DNA from: Phallusia fumigata
Taxonomy: Eukaryota; Chordata; Ascidiacea; Phlebobranchia; Ascidiidae
Direction of reading: 5' to 3'
Assembly: GCA_008931825.1 (NCBI GenBank)
Contig: QXVZ01012087.1
Location: 1-38,013 of the forward strand
DNA: 38,013 nt
Shown here in pieces: positions 1 through 11,400 of this stretch (position 1 is the first letter of the stretch; each line of letters begins with the position of its first letter). Both the position numbers and the translations under genes were made by a program. The notes under the pieces were generated by a model, which ran no database searches, was not told the origin of the DNA, and saw only the letters and a program-made list of their open reading frames with translations.

Positions 1-476
1 AAGGAAATGGTACATGTGGAAAACATCAATTTTGGGTGGGTAGTGTATGTGGAATGAAAAAATGGAGAACGCCACCTTTCTAGTTTGAAATCGGTTTTAA
101 CCAGTTGTCTACTAAAAAAAAACTGGTACTAAAATTAGGGAAATCGAAATTAGGAAACTCTCAGGTTGATAACCCTGCTTTAAGCAATAATTATTGGAAT
201 TACTTTATCACCTGCACACTAAAACTTAGAACAAACTACAGGTGAAGCCTACTTTGTGAAATAATTTTTCCCTACATGTAGCAACATGCATCAGTTTCTC
301 CTAAATGTTCGATTTGGTCAAAGTTCGCCTAAAACCTGTTGACATACAAAATCTCTGGCAGTTGTATTTTTAACTAAACTACTTTTCAAATTCAAATTCA
401 CAAAATCTCTGTTCGTAATTCCAAACAGTCAAATGTTTGGAAAGAATATTGTCAACTAATTAGATTTGTGTTTTAG

Positions 477-581
477 CTCTGGACAGCGGCGGTTGAGGAT
501 GACGAAATGGCTCCTTCGGATGGGGAAGATCAACAGCAAGAGCAAGAGGAGAAAGCAGCGCCGGAGCAGACTGCAGAGTGA
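477..581 (+). CDS. acidic coding exon of an unidentified gene (last exon, or internal exon ending at 577)
   Basis: A pyrimidine-rich tract ending in ttttag (471-476) is followed by a frame starting CTC TGG ACA that encodes about 34 residues. They are strongly acidic and Gln/Glu-rich (VEDDEMAPSDGEDQQQEQEE is part of it). The frame reaches TGA at 579-581, but the same bases form a perfect splice donor: GA followed by gtgagt at 578. It is therefore either the C-terminal exon or an internal exon of 101 nt. The other two frames are a basic low-complexity reading and one that stops within 20 nt. No domain is recognisable and the upstream part of the gene lies outside the window. Confidence 0.4.
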   Translation, partial: LWTAAVEDDEMAPSDGEDQQQEQEEKAAPEQTAE

Positions 582-3500
582 GTCTCACTCTTTCAACCAT
601 GGGCGCCCATTGCACGACATGAAACCAATCAACACTCCTATTCTACCAAACTTTGACGGCCAAGACTTTTTTCGTCTGCACTGTCTTGCGAATTATGTAT
701 TACCACACTACAGATACACAAAAACGCCTGTTTACCTGGTAGACACAAACGAGTTTACTTGATTCGTTTGTTTGCTGAATTACAACCGGTATATTGCCGT
801 TCCCTTTTGCTGTCTTTTCGTGTTTTGTTTGTCCAAACCAGAGACCAAGCCTTGTTGGAAAATATCGTCGTATTTTTTGTCAAGCAGCCAGTCGATAGCA
901 TTCTTTACCTGTAACCCCTTTTTAAGCCCTATTGCAACGTAATGATGGCGTCATTATACGTCACAAACGGCGCCAAAACAAGAGATTCAAACCCTGCGTT
1001 CTTTCATTTCTTGTCTGCCACGTGTTGTTAGCTCCTTCCTTATTTGCAAAAACTGAATGACGTCACTAAACCTAAATGACGTCAACACTATTGTTAAAAT
1101 GTCGTCATGCTCGAAAAGTTAAATTCCTGTGCCGCTGATAGCAACCTGTATTACATTACCACCACAGTATGGTTTCCGAAGCCGAAATATTTAATCACGT
1201 GCTTTCCTTTGGCCGTGTTCTGAAGCAGTGATGCATGACCGGTCGCGAGCGCCCACTACCGGCATGTGATTTTGTGTTCCGTTACTCGCTCACTATTAGT
1301 TTCTGTCGCGCCAAACGCCACCCAGATTCCACGCCGTGAAATATAATGTATGTTTACCTGGACTCTACGACGCCTGTTGGTTTTTAGTGTGTGAAGAAAG
1401 GCTGTGTAGGGTTTGAGATATATTCAAGCTTAGAAATGTCATACGTATATGAAACAGTGTGGCCCAGAGGAGTCTACCATTTTGGTGCAAGGAAGACCTG
1501 AAAAACAGGAAATATACAGGAAAATACAAACAATATGAGAACGTTTCTCAACACAAATTAGACAGTCCACTACATCGCCAAATAAATTCTACAGGTTAAA
1601 ACTTAACTCGCTGAACAGCAGGATTATCCGGTGCAAAAACAGACACAGTGGGGCGCTATGGAGCTAAAACTTTAAGCTTCTCAAACAGCTCATCCAAATT
1701 AGCACTGTAAAATCTGCAGCGTAACAATTTGAGGATTTTTTCCAAAAAAACTTCTTTATGAACACAGAGATAACGGATTCCTACACGTTGTTTACATTTT
1801 GTTTACACTTAACAAGGGAAAAGTGTTTTACTAGAAAGTCAAAAAATCGCCGATTGCGACTACAGTGGACATTTTGTGGAAAAACCCAATCAGTGTCAAA
1901 TGACTTGTTTACAACCAAAAGCACCCAATTCTCAAAACAACAATCTCATAGCAATCCAGCTCGTAATCCATCACTACTAGACCCAACAACCTAAGCCAAT
2001 AAACTGTCTGCCGTGGCAGCTTGCATTGACCCAATGGAGAAAGTAGCCTTGTTGTGGCTACTTACTTCGTCACTTTATCTGTTTGCTGACTTGGCTGCCT
2101 GATCCGTTTTGCTCTGCGGGTAAGCGCTTGTAGGCGTATTAAGTGGTTGAAGTGCGTTTGTGCTGTCAGCCAGACAGCTAAGAGTTATTTGGCCACCATC
2201 AGCTAACTGATTGTACAGCGCGCTTAAAATCCTACAACTGTATTAGGGTATATGCAGCAAGTTGTACAGGAGCGTAAGGTGTCCACATCAGGGTGACACA
2301 GTGTTGTTATACATCTTGCTACCAGGTTATAGTTATCATTATGTTCCGATGCTCTTCCGAAGATAGGATAATTTTTTATTTGCTGGACAATCCAATAAAA
2401 TGCGTTTTGCATATTAAGGGAAACGACAAACAATAGACCAGAAGAATCTCTATAAGCTCGTTGACTTTTTGTTTTAAAAGTTCACATTTTAGTGTCCTAG
2501 ATGCCTTTGTGTATTTTGCATTTGTATGACTCATGTACTGCTTAAGCTGATATGCCTTGTTACCACATTGCCATTTAAAGCATCCTGTAATGCAACGACT
2601 GTGGGACTTATATTTTAGATATCCCAGAGACTATAAAAACACAAAAAATGTAATGAATTGTAACGAGCAACGAGCGTTGTATGCACTAGTACCTTATAGC
2701 AATGATACCCTGAAATGAACCTCGATAAAACCGAAACAAAGTGCAGTTGAGGCGTTATTGACCAGCGGCCAATGGTTGAAAATACGTAATTCCTTAGGGA
2801 GGTGTGCCAGTTTTACATGCACAAAATGTCCATGAATTCCTAGGAGGTACGTTGGGTTTCTTAACACTAGGAAATGTAATTTGACAGATTTTAAGTTATT
2901 ACGATTTTAAGTTAGAAATGTTGTCTTGAAGAGTGTTGAAAAAACAGTGCTGTTGGAATTTAATGTGAAATAAACATGTAAAAATTATTGCAGACGAATA
3001 TATAGAAAACTATGCCTTTTATTATGTTTTACGCCGCATGAAGCTTGGCAAGCGTTATTCACGGATTAGTTATGCCTTTAGGAAGTATAGCAATGTTTTC
3101 AGTAGCTGTCAATAACTAAGTTGCAGCGCAACGAATTCGCCAAATTTGTACGTTTTACCATCTTACAATACTGTCAAGTATCAAGTACTTTTAAGTCCAA
3201 GTTAAAGTTTAAACTGTTAAACAGACAAGGCACTGTTTGCCTTACAACTTACAAAACGATCCCAATATTTATCAAATAAAAACAAAGTTGGATCCCTCCC
3301 TAACCGACGTTGGTAAAACGTTGACTTGAATTGTGGGGTGCTTCGGTATTTGATCCAAGTTTCATTAGGCATCTTTTATGAAGTTTGAGCAAAGAACCGC
3401 AAGATCGTGCTGAATGATTATTTCGCACCTTTAAGCCAACTGGGCTAATTATTAACTTGCAAAGTTGCACTTTAAACACCCAGTTAAACTCATGGGCATG

Positions 3501-5030
3501 TACAACACATCAGATGATCAACGTGCGAAAACGGTTCATTATTGCGAATGACAAAGCAGTACCTTTGACTTAAAGGCAGCCTCTAGTTCTTCCTTTTTGA
3601 GTTTGTTAATAGTAAAAGGCAATTGATGGATGATTTTGAGTCAGAAGCAAAGTTTCAAAACGTTAATCCTTGAATAATCACAAATTTAGAATGAATTTAG
3701 GTTTCGATAGCATTGTAGTAGCGCGACATGAATAGCTGTTTCAATTTACGAATGTGTTTTACTTTAGTGCGAAATGAAAGCGCATCGCACAGTAAGGTTT
3801 TAAGACATACACATATATATATGGTAAAGCTGTTTGTTAAGTGTTTACACGTACTTCCAACCTGTTAGTGAAGATTCATGCTTCGAATATAGAGCACTTA
3901 CATGATGATGTAGGTAGCGCATATCGGAGTATCGAGGACATCGAGAGATGATATATTTAGAAAATAGGACAAAGCTGTAATCAGCAATTGTCAGTATTAC
4001 AAGTCAGTTGGATGTCAGCCAAAAAAAGGACAAAACATCAATCACCTTGTGGCCGCAGGCACCACTATCAATAATTAATTGCTGCTGCATGATATGCTGC
4101 GTGGTTGGCCTACAGTAAAACATTCAATAGGAATTTTTGATTTGTTTTGGCGACCACAGGGATAAAGACGAAATTTACTGGACATTTTCGCCTTTATAGC
4201 GCAAAGATTGTCCAGCTGGCCCCTTCTGAACTGTGTTAAAGTAAAACAAACGTAGTACATGACACATTTGGAAGTCCTACTTTTGGAAGTCCTACAAACA
4301 AGTCACAATGGACCACCTACCAATTCCAAGCTAAATATTTAAATCCACTGGTCAATAAGGTTCGGTTAGGAGGTTTAAGGTTTTAGACGCCAAGATTTAC
4401 GTACATCATTGGCCGGATTCCCGAAGTAGTATGTTCCCGTATTTAAACCGGATTTGAACTCGTGACCTTGACGTGCAACTTGACAAATTTAGTCAAAAAC
4501 CATGCAGGTTGCCTTACAGAGACCGAGACTCACATAAAATTCAGATCACAGAAGCCCAAATAGATAAATTTCAAACTGGATTATCACACAAAGCATCTTC
4601 TACTATACGTTTGTCCGTCATGTCAATAGATGGGTTTTGACAGTGGGCGTGAGGCAGCACAGGTTTATATGGCCTGAGATTTCGTCGCTTAAACTCAAAA
4701 TTGAACGTTTGCTGAACGAACTTCTAGGGCCGATTTGGAGACCAGCTACCTGTAGTCAAAGTTTTGGCGATTTTTTTTCAAAGTCATGATGTAAATTCGT
4801 CAAACTGAGCATGCCAAACCGCTCCATGGGCAGTTTATGGGCACAACGCTTTCCTTGGCAGAATAGCGTGGTAAAAAAACGCGAATTCCAACTTTAAACC
4901 CGGAAGTTCCTCCACAATCGTTTTAGCTAGACGCCAGCGAAGCCAGAACGAACATGTCAACTGAGAATTTTCTCATCGGCTGTACGCGGAACACACGGCA
5001 GTCACGCTTTTGTGACTCATTCGGCTGCGG
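582..5030. other. long stretch with no supportable gene
   Basis: No exon with acceptor, open frame and donor could be chained here on either strand. The longer open frames (for example near 1758-1994 and 4923-5249) lack family resemblance and codon bias. If the exon at 477-581 is terminal, its 3' UTR would lie here; AATAAA-type signals occur near 1579, 1996 and 2392. Two CRE-type TGACGTCA palindromes sit at 1058-1065 and 1077-1084. Confidence 0.6.
4390..4560 (-). repeat. possible tRNA-derived SINE remnant
   Basis: Read on the - strand, the stretch contains a B-box-like string, GAGTTCAAATCC, about 50 nt downstream of a weak A-box-like region. No clean cloverleaf can be drawn and no second copy was recognised in the window. 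Confidence 0.2.
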
Positions 5031-5032
5031 CT

Positions 5033-5040
5033 TATATAAA
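5033..5040 (+). promoter_or_regulatory. candidate TATA box of the CUB-kringle gene
   Basis: TATATAAA lies about 400 nt upstream of the start codon at 5444, preceded by a moderately GC-rich patch. Position fits a core promoter with a 5' UTR of a few hundred bases. A pyrimidine tract ending in ttcag near 5372 could instead be a 5' UTR or spliced-leader acceptor, as occurs in tunicates. Transcript data are needed to decide. Confidence 0.3.
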
Positions 5041-5443
5041 GCTGTGGGAAAATTTTCGAATTGATAAGGTTGTTGTTCGCCTGCAGGAGGGATAACCATT
5101 TCGCGGCAAGGGGGGAGTAAATGCATTCGACAGCCCACTGTTGAACACTGTGACGCTCTGTGGCTTGTGTTACAATGTTTGGGCAGACAGGCGGTTGGAT
5201 TAACACAGCAGAAACTTGTATGTTGTTCACAGTGTATTTTGAAATACATGACGGCCTAAAATGCAAAGGAATCAGGCGTAGATCTTGCTATCTTAAACAA
5301 ATTGATAAAACACATGCACAATTAAAACGTAGTATCGTTGTTGAAACTTGTTCTTTGTGTGATTTTTTTCAGATTTACGTGTTTTTTTTGTAGTTGATTA
5401 AAGTTTCTGTTTGCTGAGACAATACGCATCAACGAAACAAGCC

Positions 5444-5490
5444 ATGATGTTAGTAGGAACAAAACTAATCAAGATCGCCGTGCTTTTGAT
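5444..5490 (+). CDS. CUB-kringle gene exon 1: start codon and signal peptide
   Basis: Two tandem ATGs (5444 and 5447) in a good context (acaagcc before the first) open a hydrophobic frame, MMLVGTKLIKIAVLL, followed by donor gtaagt at 5491. Two bases (AT) carry over; exon 2 supplies T, giving Ile. The signal peptide then continues as IFLAHFGAHT. Either ATG could be used. Confidence 0.8.
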
Positions 5491-8400
5491 GTAAGTACTT
5501 TAGTCTTCGGTATTGGTGCATGTGCAGGCAGACTATAGCTGCAATGATACTGATAAAGTAGTCTATACAATTTGATAAACATGTATTAGTGCTACCAAAA
5601 TCTTATCTTAAGACCCAAGGACACAGCAAAAACTAAATCCAAACAGTACAGAAAAAATTAGATTGGATTGTGTCATAAACAAAACTAGTTCAACTGTCCA
5701 AGGCATTTTTTTAAACTTTTTTTCCCCTGCCCTTTAACTTGTTCACGTCTTTTTTTTATTGAGTCCACAGCACATGGTATTGAAAAAGGATTTCGGTGCG
5801 GTATCATATGATGCGTAAAGTAAAAATATCCCAAAATCTACTGGCTTGGTCGTTTCATAGCAGTCAAGAAACGAAAATTGTGTAGCGGAAATGCTGTTGT
5901 TGCAACTGTCAAAAATTTGGATCGAAACTGTGTAGGGATATGTTTGTAGCAAACAGTCCCCGAATGCGCGCAGAAAGTGGGGTTTTAAAGTGGGGGTTAA
6001 CCTACAGTGACTTACTACATACATTGTTTTCGGAAAAGTACATGTGTATGGAAAACGCGTCCTAAAAGAACCACCTATATGTTATCAAGGCTAGGAAGAA
6101 AAATTCTTTTTTTTTTGATTTATGTACACATAAATAAGCTAAAAACAACCATGTGTTCCCGTGCACGCCTTGGAAAAGTCTAAAACTCTAAAACTGGTAA
6201 CTTTTTAACACATCAAAAACACAAGATACTTTTTATTTGCTTCATGGTATAAGGTGGTCTAACAAAGCGCAATAATATCAACCTTACATTGCACCTTAGG
6301 GCGTGTGTTGGATTTGCGCGATGCGTTGTTTGTTTTGTCCACAAGGATAAATTACGCCACGGCGGGTTTGACGCCTACTTGCGCACCTAAGTAGATTATG
6401 ACGTAACGCGAGAAACGCGCCAGGAAACAAATAAAAGTATGGGGCTGTTGGTGCTACCGACAAAGTTAAAAAACGGCGGAACCATTGTTTACAATGTGAT
6501 GCGGTGCCTGGCCGACAAACAGAATGTTGCTAACATGTTAATGGAACAGGCAGATGTAATATTATCAACGCTAAAAGGGCAATGCCCTGCCGTTTGTGCT
6601 AAGCAAGACTTTCCCAAAATATGAATATCGATACTGGAATTCGTTTTATTTTACGCTCGACAGGATGAGCATTGCTTGCAAAAGACCGTTGAGGTGTATG
6701 TTTTTTTTGCAGTTTCAGCAATAAAAATATTTTTCCGTTTCTAACCTTTAAGTTATGTCGCTTAAAAGGTTCTTGCTAACTTGAGCCACATACGTAATTG
6801 CCAACGTCTGATGCACGGCGTAAAAAGCCATGAAAACAGGCTCAACCCCCTACCTGGTATTTCCTTGTCTGAAAAAGAAACCTGCAATGACGCCATACTA
6901 ATGACGTCACAATCGACGACGCGTGTTCTCGTGACAGCGTTGAAAAAACTCACTTCGGTAAACAGGGGAGCAGTCACATGGGGGTTTGATTGTAAGCCAA
7001 TGAGTCAGGAAACGAATTGGAGCGATCCTTGGGCCGAGATCGGGCGAACCTAATTAATTAATTAACTCTTAACTGTCCGTTTTAGGAACCGCTAAATGCG
7101 GGCGCCGCGCAGGGAATAACGGCTTCCGATTTTTAAACTTATAAGCATGAGGAACATTTAATTTTTTCTGGAGTAAGAATAGGCCTCTTCTTCATACAGA
7201 TCTTTTTTTACGCTTAAAATGCTGTTGTCCATACTTGTCTCAATGTTTATTTACAAGTTTAAATGCTAACAACGTTAAGTTAATTATATGTCTTTTTTGC
7301 AAGCATTTGTTTAGCAACATTAAAATGCATTTATTAAACAAATTGCCGACAAAAATGTTAGTACAAGCGGGTAAAAATGAAAGGTTGAAATGGCCGTGTT
7401 CGGACGGAAATAGCAAAGTGCTTGGTAAACAGGATTTGCAAACTGTAGACAAAGCAAGGCGTTATTGCACCACAAGCACAGATCTGATATTGCCGCCCAA
7501 AACCGCTGACCCGATGCAAAATGTTTCAATGCCCATTCCCTATCAAAAACAGCTGACAGGAGAAACAACATAATTCGAGGTTTATCCTCACACGGACCGG
7601 TGCAATTTCTATGGAATCAGCACGAGGCCGGACTTCCGCGAAACGATCCTTATTCGGCAAAAGTTTAGGCCTCGTCCCGTGAGTTGACTCACAATGGGGA
7701 GAAAGCCTCCCCTCGGCAGCTCCGGGTCAAATTCCGAATCCACAGCAGCATTCTCTGCTTTGTCTGAACGGGCGCATATGGTAGCTAGCTGCAAACGCTG
7801 TATTTTCGTTGGTTGTTTACTTCGGACAAAGACAAAGGTTGCACGCATTACACCAACAAAATAAAACAAAAGTTATGTGTTTTTTATAGAGATTCTGGTT
7901 AGACTGGGTGGTATAAACCGTTTAGTTGTTTACTCGAGATTCATCGCACACTTAAGGGTTTTAAATTTTAAGCTTTAAACTGCTATTAAGGTGATATGTT
8001 TCTTCAATCCAGTGGATTCCAATATTTTTCAGCAAATTATCACAGCAAAAATATAAAAAGTGTTGAAACAGAAAACTACGGATTGATTTACAGTTAACCC
8101 GCTTTTGTTTTTTCTGCGCTCACCTAAGACAAATTAAAAAAAACACTCCACCAATTTTAATTTATGTAACGCACATAGACCTTAAACTTACCTAAAATCA
8201 AAGTTAATTGGACTGCGAGAGAGTTAATTTCATTAATAATCTGCAAGCTTTTACCTTTAGCCGCTCAATACCCAACAGCATTAATTACAGACTTAGACAC
8301 TTCACCGTGTCGCAAAAACATGCAACCTAATCTTTTGCAGAAGTGTCGTTTCAAAAATTGGACTATGTTTTTGGAATGTTGTTTTGTGTAAACCTTTTTT

Positions 8401-11400
8401 ATTTTTCAGTTTTCTCGCGCACTTTGGCGCCCACACCACCGTCGGTATGAAAACCACCTCCACATGCGGGGGCAACATCACGGGGGCCGCGTCGGGGCGC
8501 GTGACGTCACCGCGTTACCCCCAGGTGTACCCCCCAAACATCAAGTGCCAGTGGGTGATAACCACCAACGTCGGAACCGGAATGCGGCTCGAAGTCGAAC
8601 ACATCGATAACGAAGAGCATGTGGGGGGCACAAGTAGATGGTGGGTAAAAATTGGGGTAAAAGGGAAGTTCCCTATTTTTACCAATGTCAAACCATCGTC
8701 TTGCTTACAGTTACGACACGCTGTTTATTTATCGCTTCAACCCTAACGGCTCAGCAAGCCGAATCGCCAGTCTTTGCGCCAATTCGGTGCTGCAACTGAC
8801 GTCACAAACCATTGACGTCACTCCGACGTCATCGTCGACTTCCAAAGTGGCAATTATCTTCAAGTCCGACTACGCGACAGAACTAACTGGTTTTTCAATC
8901 ATCTACAAAGCACGTGAGTATTTCTTAGCACCAAAGCTAATTGCGTTTGGCTGATTTGAAAGCAAACCTACATAGGACAGGCACAACCGCAGTAAACAAC
9001 TTTAGATGCACGTAAAAAGTGTTTTAACTAACCCTTGGCAGACACTTTGTCTTTAAAAATCCTGACCATCAATCGGACAACTAAACCCAAAATAAAGTAA
9101 AAAAATCAGCAGTTAACTTTACGAAGACAGACAATAAAAGAAAACAAATTAAAACCCTGACGTTCAACTATTTTTTGTGCTTCAATGCATTTATTTTTTT
9201 CAGTTTGCAATCAAACGTTGGAGGGCGCAAGCGGGACGGTGACGTCACCGGGTTACCCCGGCAACTATCCGCGTGACGCAAGATGTACAACAACCATAAC
9301 CACCCCGCCTGGCACAACTGTTCACCTACAGTTCGTCGAAATAGCAATCCACAAAACGTTTCTGTGCATGAACGACTATGTCAGTGTGACTTCATCGACC
9401 GGTAAGCGTTGCCATGACAATCGCGTTTTGTTCCCACCGCTTGACAATTTTCAGGTAAACTCTGCCTGTTCCACTTGAGGGTTAATGATTTAGCTGAGTA
9501 CTGGGGCCAAATTATTACATTTAAACGATTAAAAAAGAATATACAGGCCAGTACTTGTGTGAAAAACATTTTCTACGTTCCGACAAACGCTGTTGTCATC
9601 AAAAGCGTAGCCAGCCTAAAATTTAGGGGGGGGATTTTTTAAAGGGGAAGCCTACCTTAAAATTGGGGGGGGGGGGGCAATGCCTACACCCCTGGCTGAA
9701 ATGTTGCTGATGCTGACAACAGCGTTTTTTTAAACGTAGAAAATGTTCTCACACGCAAGTGCTGGCTTGTATTTTACACAAATGATTTGTGTGCCTAAAC
9801 GATTTATCTGGAAAGTTTGAATCGTATTTTTAAGACCCAGACTTCGTTACCTGTTTTTGATTTTCCTACATTCTCAACATTTTTCGATAGTAAAACCTGG
9901 AAAATAAATTTTTGGTTAATTGCAGGTGGTACGGGTGTTGGAACACCGGGCAACCCGGATAAATATTGTGGTAATCAGAAACCTAATCTTGTCATATCTG
10001 ATAGTAATGACATGACTCTGCAATTTGTGTCGGATGGAAGTTTTGGAGACCGAGGTTTCAGAGCAGTCTGGACCACAGGTAAAGGGGCAAAAGATGCTGT
10101 TTTTTGATTTTTACAGACAAATATTGTAGAAATTAGACGCATATTTATATAACCTTACAGGTGTAGATACCCTTTATAATGACGTGATGTATTGACTAAA
10201 GATGTCTTTAAGTTTTTAGGAGAAAATAAATCAGTGTTCAATAAAGGTCTAAATTATGCTGATTTTTCGGTCCACATTATTCGCCATTCTTATGACTTCC
10301 AATCAAATGGGGACATGGCAGAATATTTTCCAAAACGGTGGCAAGTCTTAATACGCCTACACACACACAGATTTCGGCACTTTGGATACTTTTACTTTCA
10401 TGATTTTTCTCGTTACAGCACAGATAATTATTTAAGCGGGGGTAGCCCCTCCTGCCCCTGCGTACCGGCATCCATGATTGTTGGTAGCGTTTATTTTGCA
10501 AACACTTTTAATACTGATTACGCCAAATTTTACAACCCGGATGATTGGGTTGAACTATGCGAGATTCAAATCACACACCCTTCTGTGCTTGAACCGAGGC
10601 AATGCGAATATTTTAGCGCCACCGACCACGGCACCAACGGCAACGACCGCTAAATCCACTCCACCACCAACAACAACAACAACACTACCACCCCCAACAA
10701 CAACACTACCACCTCCAACAACAACTACTCTTCCACCAACAACAACTGTACGTACTACAACGTCTACAACAAACGCGGTGACTACAGTCACAACAACAGC
10801 TACAACGCAAGGAGCACCCACAACGTCCGTAAAAACTAAGACCACTAAAGACTCGAGAGCGGCGCCGAACAAAATGCTGTCTGATTACACCGGAACGTGC
10901 TCGACCACCAAAAGTGGGATTCCCTGCCAGCGTTGGGACTCCGAAATCCCGCATATACCGAAATTCCTTCCGAGCCCGAGAAATCACGACTATTGTCGAA
11001 ATCCGGACAACGATACGAACGGACCCTGGTGTTACACTACAGACCGTGCGACCCGATGGGAGTACTGCGACGTCACAAACTGTAAGGGAAACACTGCGCG
11101 ATTTCAGTTTTCGAAACACTGGCGTTTAATTTCCTAACAACAACACGAACAAATCAGGACACTTTCACCACGCAGCACTGAAAATCTGTTTGCACGATTC
11201 TTTTTTGAAAGCACTGCACCGTAATGGTTTGGAGAAAACACTGGTGTTTTGTTTCTTAAATTACTTCACATATATCAACTGCACGTTTTGGTGTTGATAT
11301 CAGTCAAATTTAATTTCTGCGACAAAGCTTACTTCAGTTGTTATTTGAAAACATTTTGTTTCGTTTGGCACCTCAGTCCACAAATATCATTTCTGCACAT

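Noticed and set aside
2046-2075. Small hairpin GTAGCC...GGCTAC
   Set aside because: Six-bp stem in single copy, not above chance expectation.
4266-4296. Short direct repeat of TTGGAAGTCCTAC
   Set aside because: Only two units of 13-14 bp; ordinary slippage with no associated feature.
6439-7573. Open frames in intron 1 of the CUB-kringle gene
   Set aside because: No domain, no second exon and no codon pattern like the neighbouring genes.
10192-10653. 153-codon open frame just upstream of the mucin-kringle exon
   Set aside because: It is in a different frame from the kringle, and the acceptor at 10419 would give an immediate stop after exon 5. The acceptor at 10616 fits the phase exactly, so this frame is intronic by chance.
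10555-11119. Long - strand frames opposite the kringle exon
   Set aside because: They are Val/Gly- and Ser/Arg-rich mirror readings of Thr codons and kringle sequence on the other strand.
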